DNA from: Allosalinactinospora lopnorensis
Lineage (GTDB): Bacteria; Actinomycetota; Actinomycetes; Streptosporangiales; Streptosporangiaceae
Direction of reading: 5' to 3'
DNA: 64,000 nucleotides
NCBI RefSeq assembly: GCF_000981225.1
Contig: NZ_LAJC01000015.1
Coordinates: forward strand, 31,791-95,790
The position numbers were made by a program, and so were the translations under genes. Under the pieces are notes generated by a model. It was not told the origin of the DNA, did not search any database, and saw nothing but the letters and a program-made list of their open reading frames with translations. Below are positions 49,632 through 58,544 of the stretch, piece after piece. Each line of letters starts with the position of its first letter. The stretch's first letter is position 1.

Positions 49632-51329
49632 CTAGACGAGGTCGTGCTGGTAGGCGTATGCGGTGGCGGCGGACCGCGACGTGACGCCCAGCTTGGTGAA
49701 CATGTTGGCCACGTGTCGGGCGACGGTCTTGTCGCTGATCACCAGCGTGTCGGCGATCTCCCGGTTGCCGGCGCCGGTCGCCACCAGCCGCAGCACCTCC
49801 ACCTCACGCGGTGTCAGCCCACCGGCCGCGTGCGGCGTCTCCTGCCGGGTCAGCTCCTGGACTTCGGCCAGCGCCGGTGCGGCACCCAGTTGCGTGAAGA
49901 CCCGTCCGGCGGCGTCCAGTTCCATCTCGGCGGTGTCGTGGTCGTTCAGCCGCCGGTACGCCTGCGCCATCCGTAGCCGCACCCGCGCCGCCTCGTACGG
50001 TGCGTCCAGCTCGCGCCAGGCCAGCCACGCCCGCCGCAGCGCGGTGCAGGCGGCCGCCGCCTCGCCCTCGGCCAGCAGCACCGCCCCGTCGGCGTACCCG
50101 GCCACCGCCCGCAGGTACGGCGAATCGAAGTCGGCCGCGATCCGCCCCAGTTCTCCCGCGGATGCCCGGGCCGTGACGGCATCGCCGGCCGCGAGCGCGA
50201 TCTCGACGTAGGCGGCCAGCACCCGGGACCGCTCCGGTGGATCCTCCGCCTCGCCGGCCACGCGCCGGATCGCGCCCAGTGCGTCGTGGATCCGCCCCTG
50301 GGCCAGTCGCAGCAGGGCCAATCCCGGCTGCACCGCGTGTCCCCAGCCGCTCGCCTGGCGGTAGGCCTCCTCCGCACGTGCCAGTTCGCCCCGTAGCCGC
50401 AGCAGCTCACCCTGCTGGTACAGCGCCATGCCCAGCGCCGGGTCGCCCGACGGGACTGACAGGTGCTCGTGTGCCCGCCGCACCTCGTCCATGGCGTCCG
50501 CCCAGTCTCCCCGCAGCTGCATGATCTCCGAGCGGTGTACCAGGCACTGGCCGCGGTACGGCTTGAGGTCCGGCTGGGCCGCGCACCAGCGGCTCAGCGC
50601 CGCGGTCCACTCCTGTGCCCGACGCAGGTCGAACACGTTCCGGCAGGCGATGATCACGGCGCAGTAGACGATTCCCGAGGCGATCGGGGACACCTCCCCG
50701 GCGATGACCCCCACCATCGCCTCGTCCAGCATGTTCACGCCCCGCGCCGCCTCGCCGCGGGCGATGAGCGCCTGGCCCTGCCCCAGCCGGCCGAACGCCC
50801 GCAGGTCGGCGTCGCCGAACCGGTCCGCGATCCCGGTGACCTCGACGAAGGCCGGGTACGCGGTATCGGTGTCGCCGCCGTACAGCGCCCGCAGCGCCAC
50901 CGGGACACGCAGGTACCCGTGTTCCACACAGTCCAGCGACGCCTCATCGAGCACCCGCTGAGCCCTGGCCAGCCAGCCGCCTCCCCGACCGTGCTCGCCC
51001 CGCTGGAGCAGGACCAGCCCCAGCCATACCGCGCACCGCGCTCCGCGAGCGACCTCGCCGCCGGCCACGAACGCGCGGTGCGCCCGCTCCCAGGCGTCGA
51101 CGGCGGCCTCCATGCCGCCGACCAGGTAAGCCGCCATGCCGAGCAGATCGAGGTCTGCGGCGTCGAGCCGACCCTGGCGGTCCGCCGTCGCCAGCAGCGC
51201 GTACGCGTCGCCCCACGCCCGCTGCGTGTACGCCTCACGGCCCCGGGCGAGGGCGTCGTCCGTCGCACCAGCACCGCCGGTGCCGGCCTGTCTTCGCTCT
51301 TCGCCCGGTGCCTTCGCCATTGGGAGCAT
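49632..51329 (-). CDS. LuxR-family regulator with TPR-rich sensor region
   Basis: A 565-residue protein. The C-terminal 60 residues are a NarL-type HTH ([20 protein letters not shown] then [20 protein letters not shown]). The rest is a helical repeat region of TPR type (e.g. [20 protein letters not shown]) with no receiver and no Walker A, so it differs from the large MalT-like ATPases. It is probably activated by a protein or small-molecule contact. It precedes a methyltransferase-monooxygenase pair on the same strand and may regulate it. The start is a Met codon at 51329. Confidence 0.85.
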   Translation of the reverse strand: MLPMAKAPGEERRQAGTGGAGATDDALARGREAYTQRAWGDAYALLATADRQGRLDAADLDLLGMAAYLVGGMEAAVDAWERAHRAFVAGGEVARGARCAVWLGLVLLQRGEHGRGGGWLARAQRVLDEASLDCVEHGYLRVPVALRALYGGDTDTAYPAFVEVTGIADRFGDADLRAFGRLGQGQALIARGEAARGVNMLDEAMVGVIAGEVSPIASGIVYCAVIIACRNVFDLRRAQEWTAALSRWCAAQPDLKPYRGQCLVHRSEIMQLRGDWADAMDEVRRAHEHLSVPSGDPALGMALYQQGELLRLRGELARAEEAYRQASGWGHAVQPGLALLRLAQGRIHDALGAIRRVAGEAEDPPERSRVLAAYVEIALAAGDAVTARASAGELGRIAADFDSPYLRAVAGYADGAVLLAEGEAAAACTALRRAWLAWRELDAPYEAARVRLRMAQAYRRLNDHDTAEMELDAAGRVFTQLGAAPALAEVQELTRQETPHAAGGLTPREVEVLRLVATGAGNREIADTLVISDKTVARHVANMFTKLGVTSRSAATAYAYQHDLV

Positions 51330-51558
51330 GCTATCGATGACTCCGCGACCGCAGGTCGGACAGCACGGGGCTGGGAAATTTCCCGGACATCGGTGGCGCG
51401 GGCCACGCCCGCCGGCAACCGGTCCGGCTGCTCCCGAACCGCATCCGGGGCGGGTTTCTCCGGCTCCTACGGGTGTGTCGGGACGGGAAGACGGCCCGGT
51501 CGGGGGAGCGCGTCCCCGGACCGCCCGCTGCGCCGGAACATTCCGGGGACAAAGAAGC

Positions 51559-51594
51559 GGCCTCTCCCGCTGGAGGGGGTGAGCGGGAGAGGCC
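51559..51594 (-). terminator. Terminator of the second symporter operon
   Basis: Perfect 13-bp arms GGCCTCTCCCGCT (51559-51571) and AGCGGGAGAGGCC (51582-51594) with a 10-base loop, 34 bp beyond the symporter stop. On the minus strand it is followed by a T-rich stretch (CTTCTTTGTCC), a good intrinsic terminator. Confidence 0.85.
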
Positions 51595-51628
51595 TGGATG
51601 GTCGATATCGGTCGCTCGGGAGTCCGGT

Positions 51629-53305
51629 TTACCCTCCTGCTCCCGTCGGTTCGCGCCGCCGGGCGGCCGGGTAGCGGATGCTCTCCACCATTTCGGTGAT
51701 GTGCCTCGACGGTGGAGCGGTCATCTTCGACACCGCGATCGTGACGACGAAGTTGGTCAGGGCTCCGATGGTTCCGATGCCCTCAGGGCTGACTCCGAGA
51801 ATGTGGTCGTTGGCCTGCAGGCCGAAGACTTCGAGCGTGTACAGCATGTAGCTGATGGTCAGCGTCAGGCCGGCGATCATGCCCGATGCGGCGCCGATGG
51901 CGTTACATCGCTTCCAGAAGATCCCGAGCACGATGGCGGGGAAGAAGCTCGCCGCGGCCATGCCGAACGCGAACGCCACCACCTGCGCGACGAAAGCGGG
52001 CGGGTTGATCCCGGCGATCATCGCCACGATGATCGCACCGGCCATCGCGATCCGTCCCACCATCAGCCGCTCGGCGTCGCCCGCGTTCCTGCGGAACCGG
52101 CGGAAGTAGAAGTCGTGGGACACCGACGAGGAGATGACCAGCAGCAGCCCGGCGGCCGTGGACATCGCCGCCGCCATGCCGCCCGCGGCGACCAGGCCGA
52201 CCACGGGAGCGGGGAGCCCGGCGATCTCCGGCGAGGCCAGCACCAGGATGTCGTTGTTCACCGTCAGGTCCGCCCCGGCCGCCGGGTCGTTGCTGACCGA
52301 GTTGATCGCGTCGGCGTTCTCGTTCACCGTGACCAGTCCGGTGGCCATCCAGTTGTCGACCCAGTTCGGCAGCGCGTCGGTGGGGGTGCCGTTCACGCCG
52401 TCCAGCAGGTTGAACTTGGTGAACGCGCCCACCGCCGGCGCGGTCGTGTACAGCAGCGCGATGAAGAACAGCGCCCAGAAGGCCGAGTACCGGGATCCCC
52501 GGACCGTCTTCGTGGTGTAGAAGCGGATGATCACGTGCGGGAGGCCCGCTGTACCGATCATCAGCGCCATCGTGACCAGGAAGATGTCGACCATCGGCCG
52601 GGTGCTGAACGGGTCGGTGTAGATGTCCAGGCCAAGCTGGACGGACAGGGTGTTCAGCTCGTCCAGGATCTGCCCGAACGACACCTGGGGAATGGGAATG
52701 CCCGTCATCACCTGGGCGACCGCGACGGCCGGGATGAGGTAGGCGATGATCAGCACCGTGTACTGGGCGACCTGCGTCCAGGTGATGCTCTTCATCCCGC
52801 CCAGCACCGCGTAGACGAAGATGATCGCCGCAGCGATGATCACGCCGTAGGCGATGTCGATGTTCAGGAAGCGGCTGAACACGATCCCGCCGCCGTTCAT
52901 CTGCCCGACGACGTAGGTGAAGGAGACGATGACCGCCGCGGCCGCCGCGATGGTGCGCACCAACTCCGAGTAGCGGTCGCCGACGAACTCCGGAACCGTG
53001 AACTTGCCCCATTTACGCAGGTAGGGGGCAAGGAGCAGGGCGAGGAGCACGTAGCCGCCGGTCCAGCCCATCAGGTAGATGCCGCCGTCGTAGCCCATGA
53101 AGGCGATCAGGCCGGCCATCGAGATGAAGGAGGCCGCCGACATCCAGTCGGCCCCGATCGCGGCACCGTTGGCGATGGTGGGGACCCCATGGCCCGCAAC
53201 GTAGAAGCCCTCGGTCTCCCTGACGCGGCTGCGCCAGGCGATCGTCATGTAGACGCCGAAGGAGAGGACGATGAAGGTCAGCGTCCACAGTTGGATCTCG
53301 CTCAC
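51629..53305 (-). CDS. Sodium/solute symporter with DUF4212 partner
   Basis: A 558-residue SSS-family transporter with about 13 helices. Landmarks: [68 protein letters not shown] and [20 protein letters not shown]. This subfamily (VC_2705-like) is paired with a small DUF4212 protein, which overlaps its start by 4 bp upstream. It probably imports acetate or another short carboxylate with sodium. The gene is intact, in contrast to the symporter at 1682. Confidence 0.92.
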   Translation of the reverse strand: MSEIQLWTLTFIVLSFGVYMTIAWRSRVRETEGFYVAGHGVPTIANGAAIGADWMSAASFISMAGLIAFMGYDGGIYLMGWTGGYVLLALLLAPYLRKWGKFTVPEFVGDRYSELVRTIAAAAAVIVSFTYVVGQMNGGGIVFSRFLNIDIAYGVIIAAAIIFVYAVLGGMKSITWTQVAQYTVLIIAYLIPAVAVAQVMTGIPIPQVSFGQILDELNTLSVQLGLDIYTDPFSTRPMVDIFLVTMALMIGTAGLPHVIIRFYTTKTVRGSRYSAFWALFFIALLYTTAPAVGAFTKFNLLDGVNGTPTDALPNWVDNWMATGLVTVNENADAINSVSNDPAAGADLTVNNDILVLASPEIAGLPAPVVGLVAAGGMAAAMSTAAGLLLVISSSVSHDFYFRRFRRNAGDAERLMVGRIAMAGAIIVAMIAGINPPAFVAQVVAFAFGMAAASFFPAIVLGIFWKRCNAIGAASGMIAGLTLTISYMLYTLEVFGLQANDHILGVSPEGIGTIGALTNFVVTIAVSKMTAPPSRHITEMVESIRYPAARRREPTGAGG

Positions 53306-53679
53306 GACTCGCCCCCTTCCTTCGTTGTGCTCTCGGCGGCCCGCGCCTCACCGACGCTTCCGGTCCCGCCGCCGGAGGGCCCGTCCTCGCGCTCCTCCAC
53401 CCCGTACTCCCTGTCGAGGCGGTCCATGAACAGGCAGTAGACGAGGATCAGCAGCAGGAACACGTAGATGGAGCCCTGCTGGGCGAACCAGAATCCGAGG
53501 GGGAAGCCGGCGATGGTGATCTGGTTCAACTGCTCTACGAAAAGGATCCCGCAGCCGAACGACACCGAGAACCAGATGGCCAGCAGGACCACCATCAGCC
53601 GGAGGTTCTTCCTCCAGTACTCGCGCCTCCAGTCGTCGCCGCCCGGAGGCCCCAGGCTTTTTTCTTCCGTCTCAGCCAC
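53302..53679 (-). CDS. DUF4212 small subunit of the sodium/substrate symporter
   Basis: A 125-residue protein with two membrane helices and the signature WRREYWRKNLRLMVVLLAIW, FVEQLNQITIAGFPLGFWFA and YVFLLLILVYCLFMDRLDRE. DUF4212 proteins always sit directly before an SSS symporter of this subfamily, as here (ATGA overlap). The GTG at 53679 was chosen because GGAAG lies 8 bases upstream. The C-tail is Gly/Glu-rich. First gene of the operon, divergent from the 53945 gene. Confidence 0.92.
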   Translation of the reverse strand: MAETEEKSLGPPGGDDWRREYWRKNLRLMVVLLAIWFSVSFGCGILFVEQLNQITIAGFPLGFWFAQQGSIYVFLLLILVYCLFMDRLDREYGVEEREDGPSGGGTGSVGEARAAESTTKEGGES

Positions 53680-53944
53680 GATCGTTTCTTCCAATCTCGG
53701 CGGGGGATGTCGACCGGCGGTCCCCGTACCGCCGACTTCGAGACCAGCGCACCAGCGGCCCTGCGCACAAGACCCGACGCGAGTGAGCGGCCGATCCACC
53801 TCGCCAGCGGTCACCGCGCCCCAATGAATGGCATAGATCACGCAATGAGCCGTTCAACCGGTACAAACGACCGCTGGCAGAACCGCCGGGACCATCCGGC
53901 GCCACCCCCTCAACACGCAGGTGACCAGTGGTTAGGATTCGGTC
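53680..53944. promoter_or_regulatory. Divergent region between two symporter operons
   Basis: About 265 bp holding promoters for the DUF4212-symporter operon (minus) and the five-gene symporter-LytTR operon (plus). No clear repeat is visible. Because the plus-strand operon encodes its own LytTR regulator, a LytTR site may lie here, controlling both. Confidence 0.4.
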
Positions 53945-54358
53945 ATGTCGTCTCTCAACGGCTCCGCCGCCACCCCGGCGCGGCGCATCCTCCACCCGGG
54001 CAGCGGCTGGCTGCTCGCCGGCGGGCTGCTGATGATCATCGGCTCGTTCACCCCGTGGGTGTCCACGCCGTTGGGCAACCTGTCCGGTATGGCGGGCCCC
54101 GGGCTGTGGGTGCTGTGCGCCGGGACCATCGCCATGGCCGGCGCCCTGCTCCCCTACCGGCGCATCGCTCTGCTGCACGCGCTGGTCCCGGCGGTGGCCG
54201 CGGGCGGGCTGGTGGTATGGCAGCTGGCGCGGCTCGTCCAGCTGAGCAGCGCCACCGAGAGCTGGGGCAAGCTCCTGCCCGGGATCGGCCTCGTGCTCGT
54301 GGCGGGCGGCGCGGTGCTGCTCCTGCGCGCGGCCCATCGGATGCGTCTCGCGGACTGA
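53945..54358 (+). CDS. Four-helix membrane protein of unknown function
   Basis: A 137-residue protein with four membrane helices (WLLAGGLLMIIGSFTPW, GLWVLCAGTIAMAGALL, LHALVPAVAAGGLVVWQLA and LLPGIGLVLVAGGAVLLL). No family is recognised. It begins the operon: the next gene starts 3 bp after its stop and is followed by symporter, kinase and regulator. A role in sensing or assembly of the transporter is possible but unproven. Confidence 0.7.
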   Translation: MSSLNGSAATPARRILHPGSGWLLAGGLLMIIGSFTPWVSTPLGNLSGMAGPGLWVLCAGTIAMAGALLPYRRIALLHALVPAVAAGGLVVWQLARLVQLSSATESWGKLLPGIGLVLVAGGAVLLLRAAHRMRLAD

Positions 54359-54361
54359 GAC

Positions 54362-54709
54362 GTGCGGTCCGACGAGCCGTTCGACACCGGCCCCGTTGAC
54401 GAACACGACACGCCCGCTGAGGTGGACGCGGCGTTCCGCACGCTGCGCCGGGTCGCCTTCGGCCATGTCGCGGTGTTCGCCGGGGTCGTCACCATCGTCC
54501 CGCTGCTCGCCGCCGCCCTCGGCTGGTGGTCGCAGGGGCGGCTCTTCGGCGGGATGAGCCCCATGTTCGCCATGACCGCCTTCGGGCTCTACGTCTTCTT
54601 CTTCGTGGTCTGCCTCGCCGCGGCGACCCTGTCCAACGCGGTCGAGGAACGGATGCTCGGAGGTCCCGGCCGAGAGGCCCATCACGAGGACGGGGCGGCA
54701 CCGCCGTGA
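54362..54709 (+). CDS. Small two-helix membrane protein in the DUF485 position
   Basis: A 115-residue protein with two membrane helices (GHVAVFAGVVTIVPLLAAAL and MFAMTAFGLYVFFFVVCLAA) and a charged tail. It takes the place of the DUF485/DUF4212 partner ahead of the symporter, but lacks the FVFP and YADRRLDPLA signatures seen at 3378, so it is a divergent form or a separate family. The GTG start at 54362 is 3 bp after the previous stop. Its stop overlaps the symporter ATG (TGATG). Confidence 0.7.
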   Translation: MRSDEPFDTGPVDEHDTPAEVDAAFRTLRRVAFGHVAVFAGVVTIVPLLAAALGWWSQGRLFGGMSPMFAMTAFGLYVFFFVVCLAAATLSNAVEERMLGGPGREAHHEDGAAPP

Positions 54710-56394
54710 TGGTGAGCATCATCCTTCTCGCCGTCCTGCTGGTGGCGGTCGGATCGATCGCCGTTCTGATCCGGCCGCGAGGCGCTTCCACCTTCGAGTT
54801 CTACCTGGCCGGACGGCGGGTCGGCGTGGTCACCAACGCCTGCGCGATCTGCGGGGACTACTTCTCGGCCGCCTCCTTCCTGGGCGTGGCCGCGGCCGTG
54901 TACGCCTCCGGTCTGGACGGCATGTGGTACGCGACCGGGTTCGCCGCGGGGTTCGTCCCCGTGCTGCTCTTCATCGCCGCACCGCTGCGCCGGTTCGGCG
55001 AGTTCTCCATCCCCGACTTCCTGGGACGGCGGCTGGACTCGCACAGCGTGCGCTTCACGTCGGTCGCCATCGTCCAGCTGATCATCCTGGCCTACCTGGT
55101 GCCGCAGGCGGTGGCCAGCGGAATCACCTGGGAACTCTTCGTCGGCTACGGTCTGGGCGGCCTCTCCCCGTACGCAACGGGCGTGCTCGTCTCGACCGCC
55201 GCCATAACGCTGCTGGTCGCTCTGGGCGGCATGCGCGGCACGACATGGACCCAGGCGGTGCAGTTCCTGCTGCTGCTGGCCGTCTTCGTCTGGCTCGCCA
55301 TCGTCGTCGTCGGATCCGGGTTCAACTACCCGAACGCGGTGCAGGAGCTGTCCTCCCGGCCACTGGCCAACCCCGAGGAGGTCGGCGGCAGCTGGCAACT
55401 GGAGCCGGTCACCAACCGGCTGGATCCGGAGACCCCGGCCTTCTTCGGGGAGCCGGGCGGACAGTACGGCCAACTCGGCCAGTTCGCGCTGATCGTGTCA
55501 CTGGCCATGGGAACGGCCGGTCTCCCGCACATCATGAACCGCTACTTCACCAGTCCCACGGGGACCGCGGCGCGCATGACCACCGTCTGGGTGCTGGGAC
55601 TGGCCGGCCTGTTCTACGTGCTGGCGGTCCTGCTCGGTACCGCCGCCCGCTCCGTCATACTCGACGTGGCCGGGGAGCTTCCCTGGCTGAACGAGCTGAC
55701 GACCGACGGGATCCTCCGTGTGCCCGAACACGCCCTGCTGGTCCTCGGGCAGATCTTCGGCGGGCGGGCCGGTCTCGGACTGATCGCGGTGGGCGCGCTG
55801 ATCGCGGTGCTGTCCACCATCGCCGGCCTGCTGCTGGCCTCGGCCGCCTCGTGGGGGCACGACGTCTACGAGCGGCACATCAACCCGCAGGCCACCCAGC
55901 GCCAGGCGCTGTGGGTCGGGCGCGCCGCGGTCGCCATCGTCGCCGTGCTGTCGGCGATGCTGGCGCTGGCCGTGCGCCCCGAGTCGCTCGCCGGGCAGTT
56001 TCCCTCGATCGTGGCTACCATGGTGACGTGGGCGTTCGCCCTAGCGGGCTCGGCACTGACCCCCGTGTTCATCCTCGTCATCTGGTGGCGCGGAACCACC
56101 GGACCAGGGGCCGTCGCGGGCATGATCACCGGAGCGGTGATCGCGATCGGCATGTGCGCCGCGGGCGTACTGCTCGGCGACGCCGGCTACGGGGAGCTGC
56201 TGCTGACCCCGACGATCGTGTCCGCGCCCTGCGGGGCCGCCGTGGCGGTCGCGGTGTCGCTGGCGACCCGGCCGCCGGAGAACCTGGACCGGATCTGGGT
56301 ACGGCTGCACGGCACCGCTGCCGACCGCCGGGCGGCCAAGCTCGCCCGGCTCACCATGGCCGGCATCAGTCGACGAACAGGCGGCCGCCGATGA
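54709..56394 (+). CDS. Sodium/solute symporter of the LytTR-linked operon
   Basis: A 561-residue SSS-family protein with about 13 helices. Motifs: STFEFYLAGRRVGVVTNACA, CGDYFSAASFLGVAA, GGMRGTTWTQAVQFLLLL, LAMGTAGLPHIMNRYFTSPT and LSTIAGLLLASAASWGHDVY. ActP-like but distinct from the other two in the window. The start overlaps the upstream stop (TGATG), and the stop overlaps the kinase start (ATGA), so translation of symporter and kinase is coupled. Substrate likely a short-chain carboxylate. Confidence 0.9.
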   Translation: MVSIILLAVLLVAVGSIAVLIRPRGASTFEFYLAGRRVGVVTNACAICGDYFSAASFLGVAAAVYASGLDGMWYATGFAAGFVPVLLFIAAPLRRFGEFSIPDFLGRRLDSHSVRFTSVAIVQLIILAYLVPQAVASGITWELFVGYGLGGLSPYATGVLVSTAAITLLVALGGMRGTTWTQAVQFLLLLAVFVWLAIVVVGSGFNYPNAVQELSSRPLANPEEVGGSWQLEPVTNRLDPETPAFFGEPGGQYGQLGQFALIVSLAMGTAGLPHIMNRYFTSPTGTAARMTTVWVLGLAGLFYVLAVLLGTAARSVILDVAGELPWLNELTTDGILRVPEHALLVLGQIFGGRAGLGLIAVGALIAVLSTIAGLLLASAASWGHDVYERHINPQATQRQALWVGRAAVAIVAVLSAMLALAVRPESLAGQFPSIVATMVTWAFALAGSALTPVFILVIWWRGTTGPGAVAGMITGAVIAIGMCAAGVLLGDAGYGELLLTPTIVSAPCGAAVAVAVSLATRPPENLDRIWVRLHGTAADRRAAKLARLTMAGISRRTGGRR

Positions 56395-57680
56395 GCAACG
56401 GCAGTCTCCCTCTCGCCGGGGTCATCGTCCTCGCGTGGGGAGCCGTCTACCTGGTCACCCAGCTCATCACCGATCCTCCGCTGGGGACCGGGACCACTCT
56501 GCTGATCGGCGTCGGCCTGACCGTCACGCTGATCTTCGGCTACCCCTCGGCGCTCCGCGGCCCGCGGAGCAAGCGTTCCGCCCAGGTGGTAACCGCCAGC
56601 CAGCAGCAGGGCCGGCACGGCACCACGATCGCCGCGGTCGGCCGGTCCATACCGCTGCGGTCCGGGCTGACCACCGAAGGCGCGCGCCGCACCGTTCAAC
56701 TGCTGCAGCCGCTACTCAGCGGAGACGCGGTGGCGATCACCGACCGGGAGCGGATCCTCGCGTTCGCCGGCCCGGGGGCCGACCACCACCGGACGGGAGA
56801 CACCTCGGTGGCGCCGGCCGAGCGCGCGCTGAACAACGAGAAGACCGTACTCGTGCGGCGGCGCTCCGAACTGGGATGCTCTACCGACGACTGCCCACTG
56901 CACACCGCGGTGATCGCGCCGCTGACGGACGGCAAGCGGGCTGTGGGCACGCTCCAGGTCTACCGGCTGGACGGAACCCTGTCCCCGCGGGGCGTGGTGG
57001 AGGGCCTGGCGGGCATCCTCTCCCTGCATCTAGAACTGGCCGAGCTCAACCGCCAGCAGCGGCTCGCGGTGGACGCGAAGCTCGACGCGCTGCGCGCCCA
57101 GATCAACCCGCACTTCCTGTTCAACACGCTGAACACCATCGCGTCCAAGGTGCACACCGACACCGAGGAGACGCGGCAGCTGCTGGTGCGCCTCTCGGAC
57201 TTCTTCCGCTACGTGGTCCGTCAGGAGGGGCACTTCGCGGAGTTCGGGCAGGAGTACTTCTTCGTCCGCACCTACGTCTCCCTGGAGCAGGCGCGCTACG
57301 GGGACCGGGTGCAGGTCCGCTACGACATCGACCCGCAGGTGCTCACCGCGCACGTGCCGGTCCTCATCATCCAGCCGCTGGTGGAGAACGCGGTGAAGCA
57401 CGGACTCGCCGGAAAGGTGGACGGGGGCACCGTGACGCTGAAGGCCCGGGTGGACCCGCTGACCCGCACCACGTCCATCCGGGTCGCCGACGACGGGGTG
57501 GGCATCCCCTCCGACCTGCTGCGCCGGATCTCCAACGGGGAGCGCCGCGAGGGCGAGGGCCTGGGATTACGTAATATCGCCGGGCGCTTGGCATCGCTCT
57601 ACGGCGAGCGCTATCGTCTTGACATCCAGTCCACCGAGAATGGTGGGACTGTCGTTGACTTGCGGATCCCACTTGGATGA
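56391..57680 (+). CDS. LytS-type membrane histidine kinase with two cysteines in its sensor
   Basis: A 429-residue kinase. Two membrane helices occupy residues 5-25 and 35-53, then a GAF-like sensor of about 80-215 with Cys163 and Cys168 (GCSTDDCPLH), and the His box INPHFLFNTLNTIASKV (His241). The catalytic part has PLVENAVKHGLAG and DDGVGIPSD. The CxxxxC pair could bind metal or sense redox. It is coupled to the symporter upstream and 3 bp from the regulator downstream. This is the second member of the LytS type in the window, with a more standard His box than the first. Confidence 0.9.
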   Translation: MSNGSLPLAGVIVLAWGAVYLVTQLITDPPLGTGTTLLIGVGLTVTLIFGYPSALRGPRSKRSAQVVTASQQQGRHGTTIAAVGRSIPLRSGLTTEGARRTVQLLQPLLSGDAVAITDRERILAFAGPGADHHRTGDTSVAPAERALNNEKTVLVRRRSELGCSTDDCPLHTAVIAPLTDGKRAVGTLQVYRLDGTLSPRGVVEGLAGILSLHLELAELNRQQRLAVDAKLDALRAQINPHFLFNTLNTIASKVHTDTEETRQLLVRLSDFFRYVVRQEGHFAEFGQEYFFVRTYVSLEQARYGDRVQVRYDIDPQVLTAHVPVLIIQPLVENAVKHGLAGKVDGGTVTLKARVDPLTRTTSIRVADDGVGIPSDLLRRISNGERREGEGLGLRNIAGRLASLYGERYRLDIQSTENGGTVVDLRIPLG

Positions 57681-57683
57681 ACT

Positions 57684-58436
57684 ATGCGCGCGCGCTGCCT
57701 CATCGTCGACGACGAGGCTCCAGCGCGGGCCGATCTCCGCTACCTGCTGAACAGGTTCGATCACGTCCAGGTCGTCGGGGAGGCGTCCAACGCCGAGGAA
57801 GCCCTCCTCCTGCTGGACTCCCTCGACTACGACCTGGTGCTGATGGACATCCGGATGCCCGGCGGGACCGGCCTGGACATCGCCCGGAGCCTGCGCGGCG
57901 GCACGCACCCGCCCAAGGTCATCTTCACCACCGCGTTCCCCGACCACGCGGTCGAGGCCTTCGACCTGGACGCGGCGGACTACCTCGTCAAACCGTTCGA
58001 CGCCGACCGGTTGGAGCGGGCGCTGGACCGGGCGCTGTCCGGCGGCTCCGAGGACACCGACCCGCACCTGGTCCCGCAGCAGCGGTCGGAGGGGGCGGAC
58101 CCGCCGCACCGCATCCCGGTGCAGAAGGGGGACCGGACCGTTCTGGTCAACGAGTCGTCGATCATCTACGCGGGAGCGGCACGCGGCTACTCCTACCTGC
58201 AGCTCGCCGACGAGCGGGTGCTGGTGAGCTTCTCGCTGAACGAGCTGGAGCGCCGGCTGCGCGGCGCCCACTTCTTCCGCGCGCACCGCTCCTACCTGGT
58301 GAACCTCGACTACGTGCGCGAACTGGCGCCCGACTTCAAGGGCACGCTCATGCTGGTCATGGACGACCCCCGAGGCAGCCGGGTGGAGGTGTCGCGCCGC
58401 CAGGCCCGCGAACTGCGCCGGGTACTGGGGCTGTAG
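57684..58436 (+). CDS. LytTR response regulator
   Basis: A 250-residue regulator. The receiver has LIVDDEAPARADL, phosphoacceptor Asp55 in LVLMDIRMPGG, and YLVKPFDADRLER. The C-terminal LytTR domain (about 140-250) has SIIYAGAARGYSYLQLADER, FFRAHRSYLVNLDYV and VSRRQARELRRVL. It is paired with the adjacent kinase and probably activates the symporter operon. LytTR sites (two imperfect direct repeats of about 9 bp) should be sought upstream of 53945. Last gene of the operon. Confidence 0.93.
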   Translation: MRARCLIVDDEAPARADLRYLLNRFDHVQVVGEASNAEEALLLLDSLDYDLVLMDIRMPGGTGLDIARSLRGGTHPPKVIFTTAFPDHAVEAFDLDAADYLVKPFDADRLERALDRALSGGSEDTDPHLVPQQRSEGADPPHRIPVQKGDRTVLVNESSIIYAGAARGYSYLQLADERVLVSFSLNELERRLRGAHFFRAHRSYLVNLDYVRELAPDFKGTLMLVMDDPRGSRVEVSRRQARELRRVLGL

Positions 58437-58544
58437 GAGGAGCACCGGGAACGGTCGCCGAACGGCCTGGCCGCCATCGAACCCACCAGCCTCCCCGGTT
58501 GCGCGCGGTCCCGCATCCTGAGGGAACCCGCGGGGTCCACGTTC

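Noticed and set aside
51473..53440. A 655-codon plus-strand open frame over the DUF4212/symporter genes
   Set aside because: Arg/Asp/His-rich low-complexity translation antisense to a clearly coding symporter.
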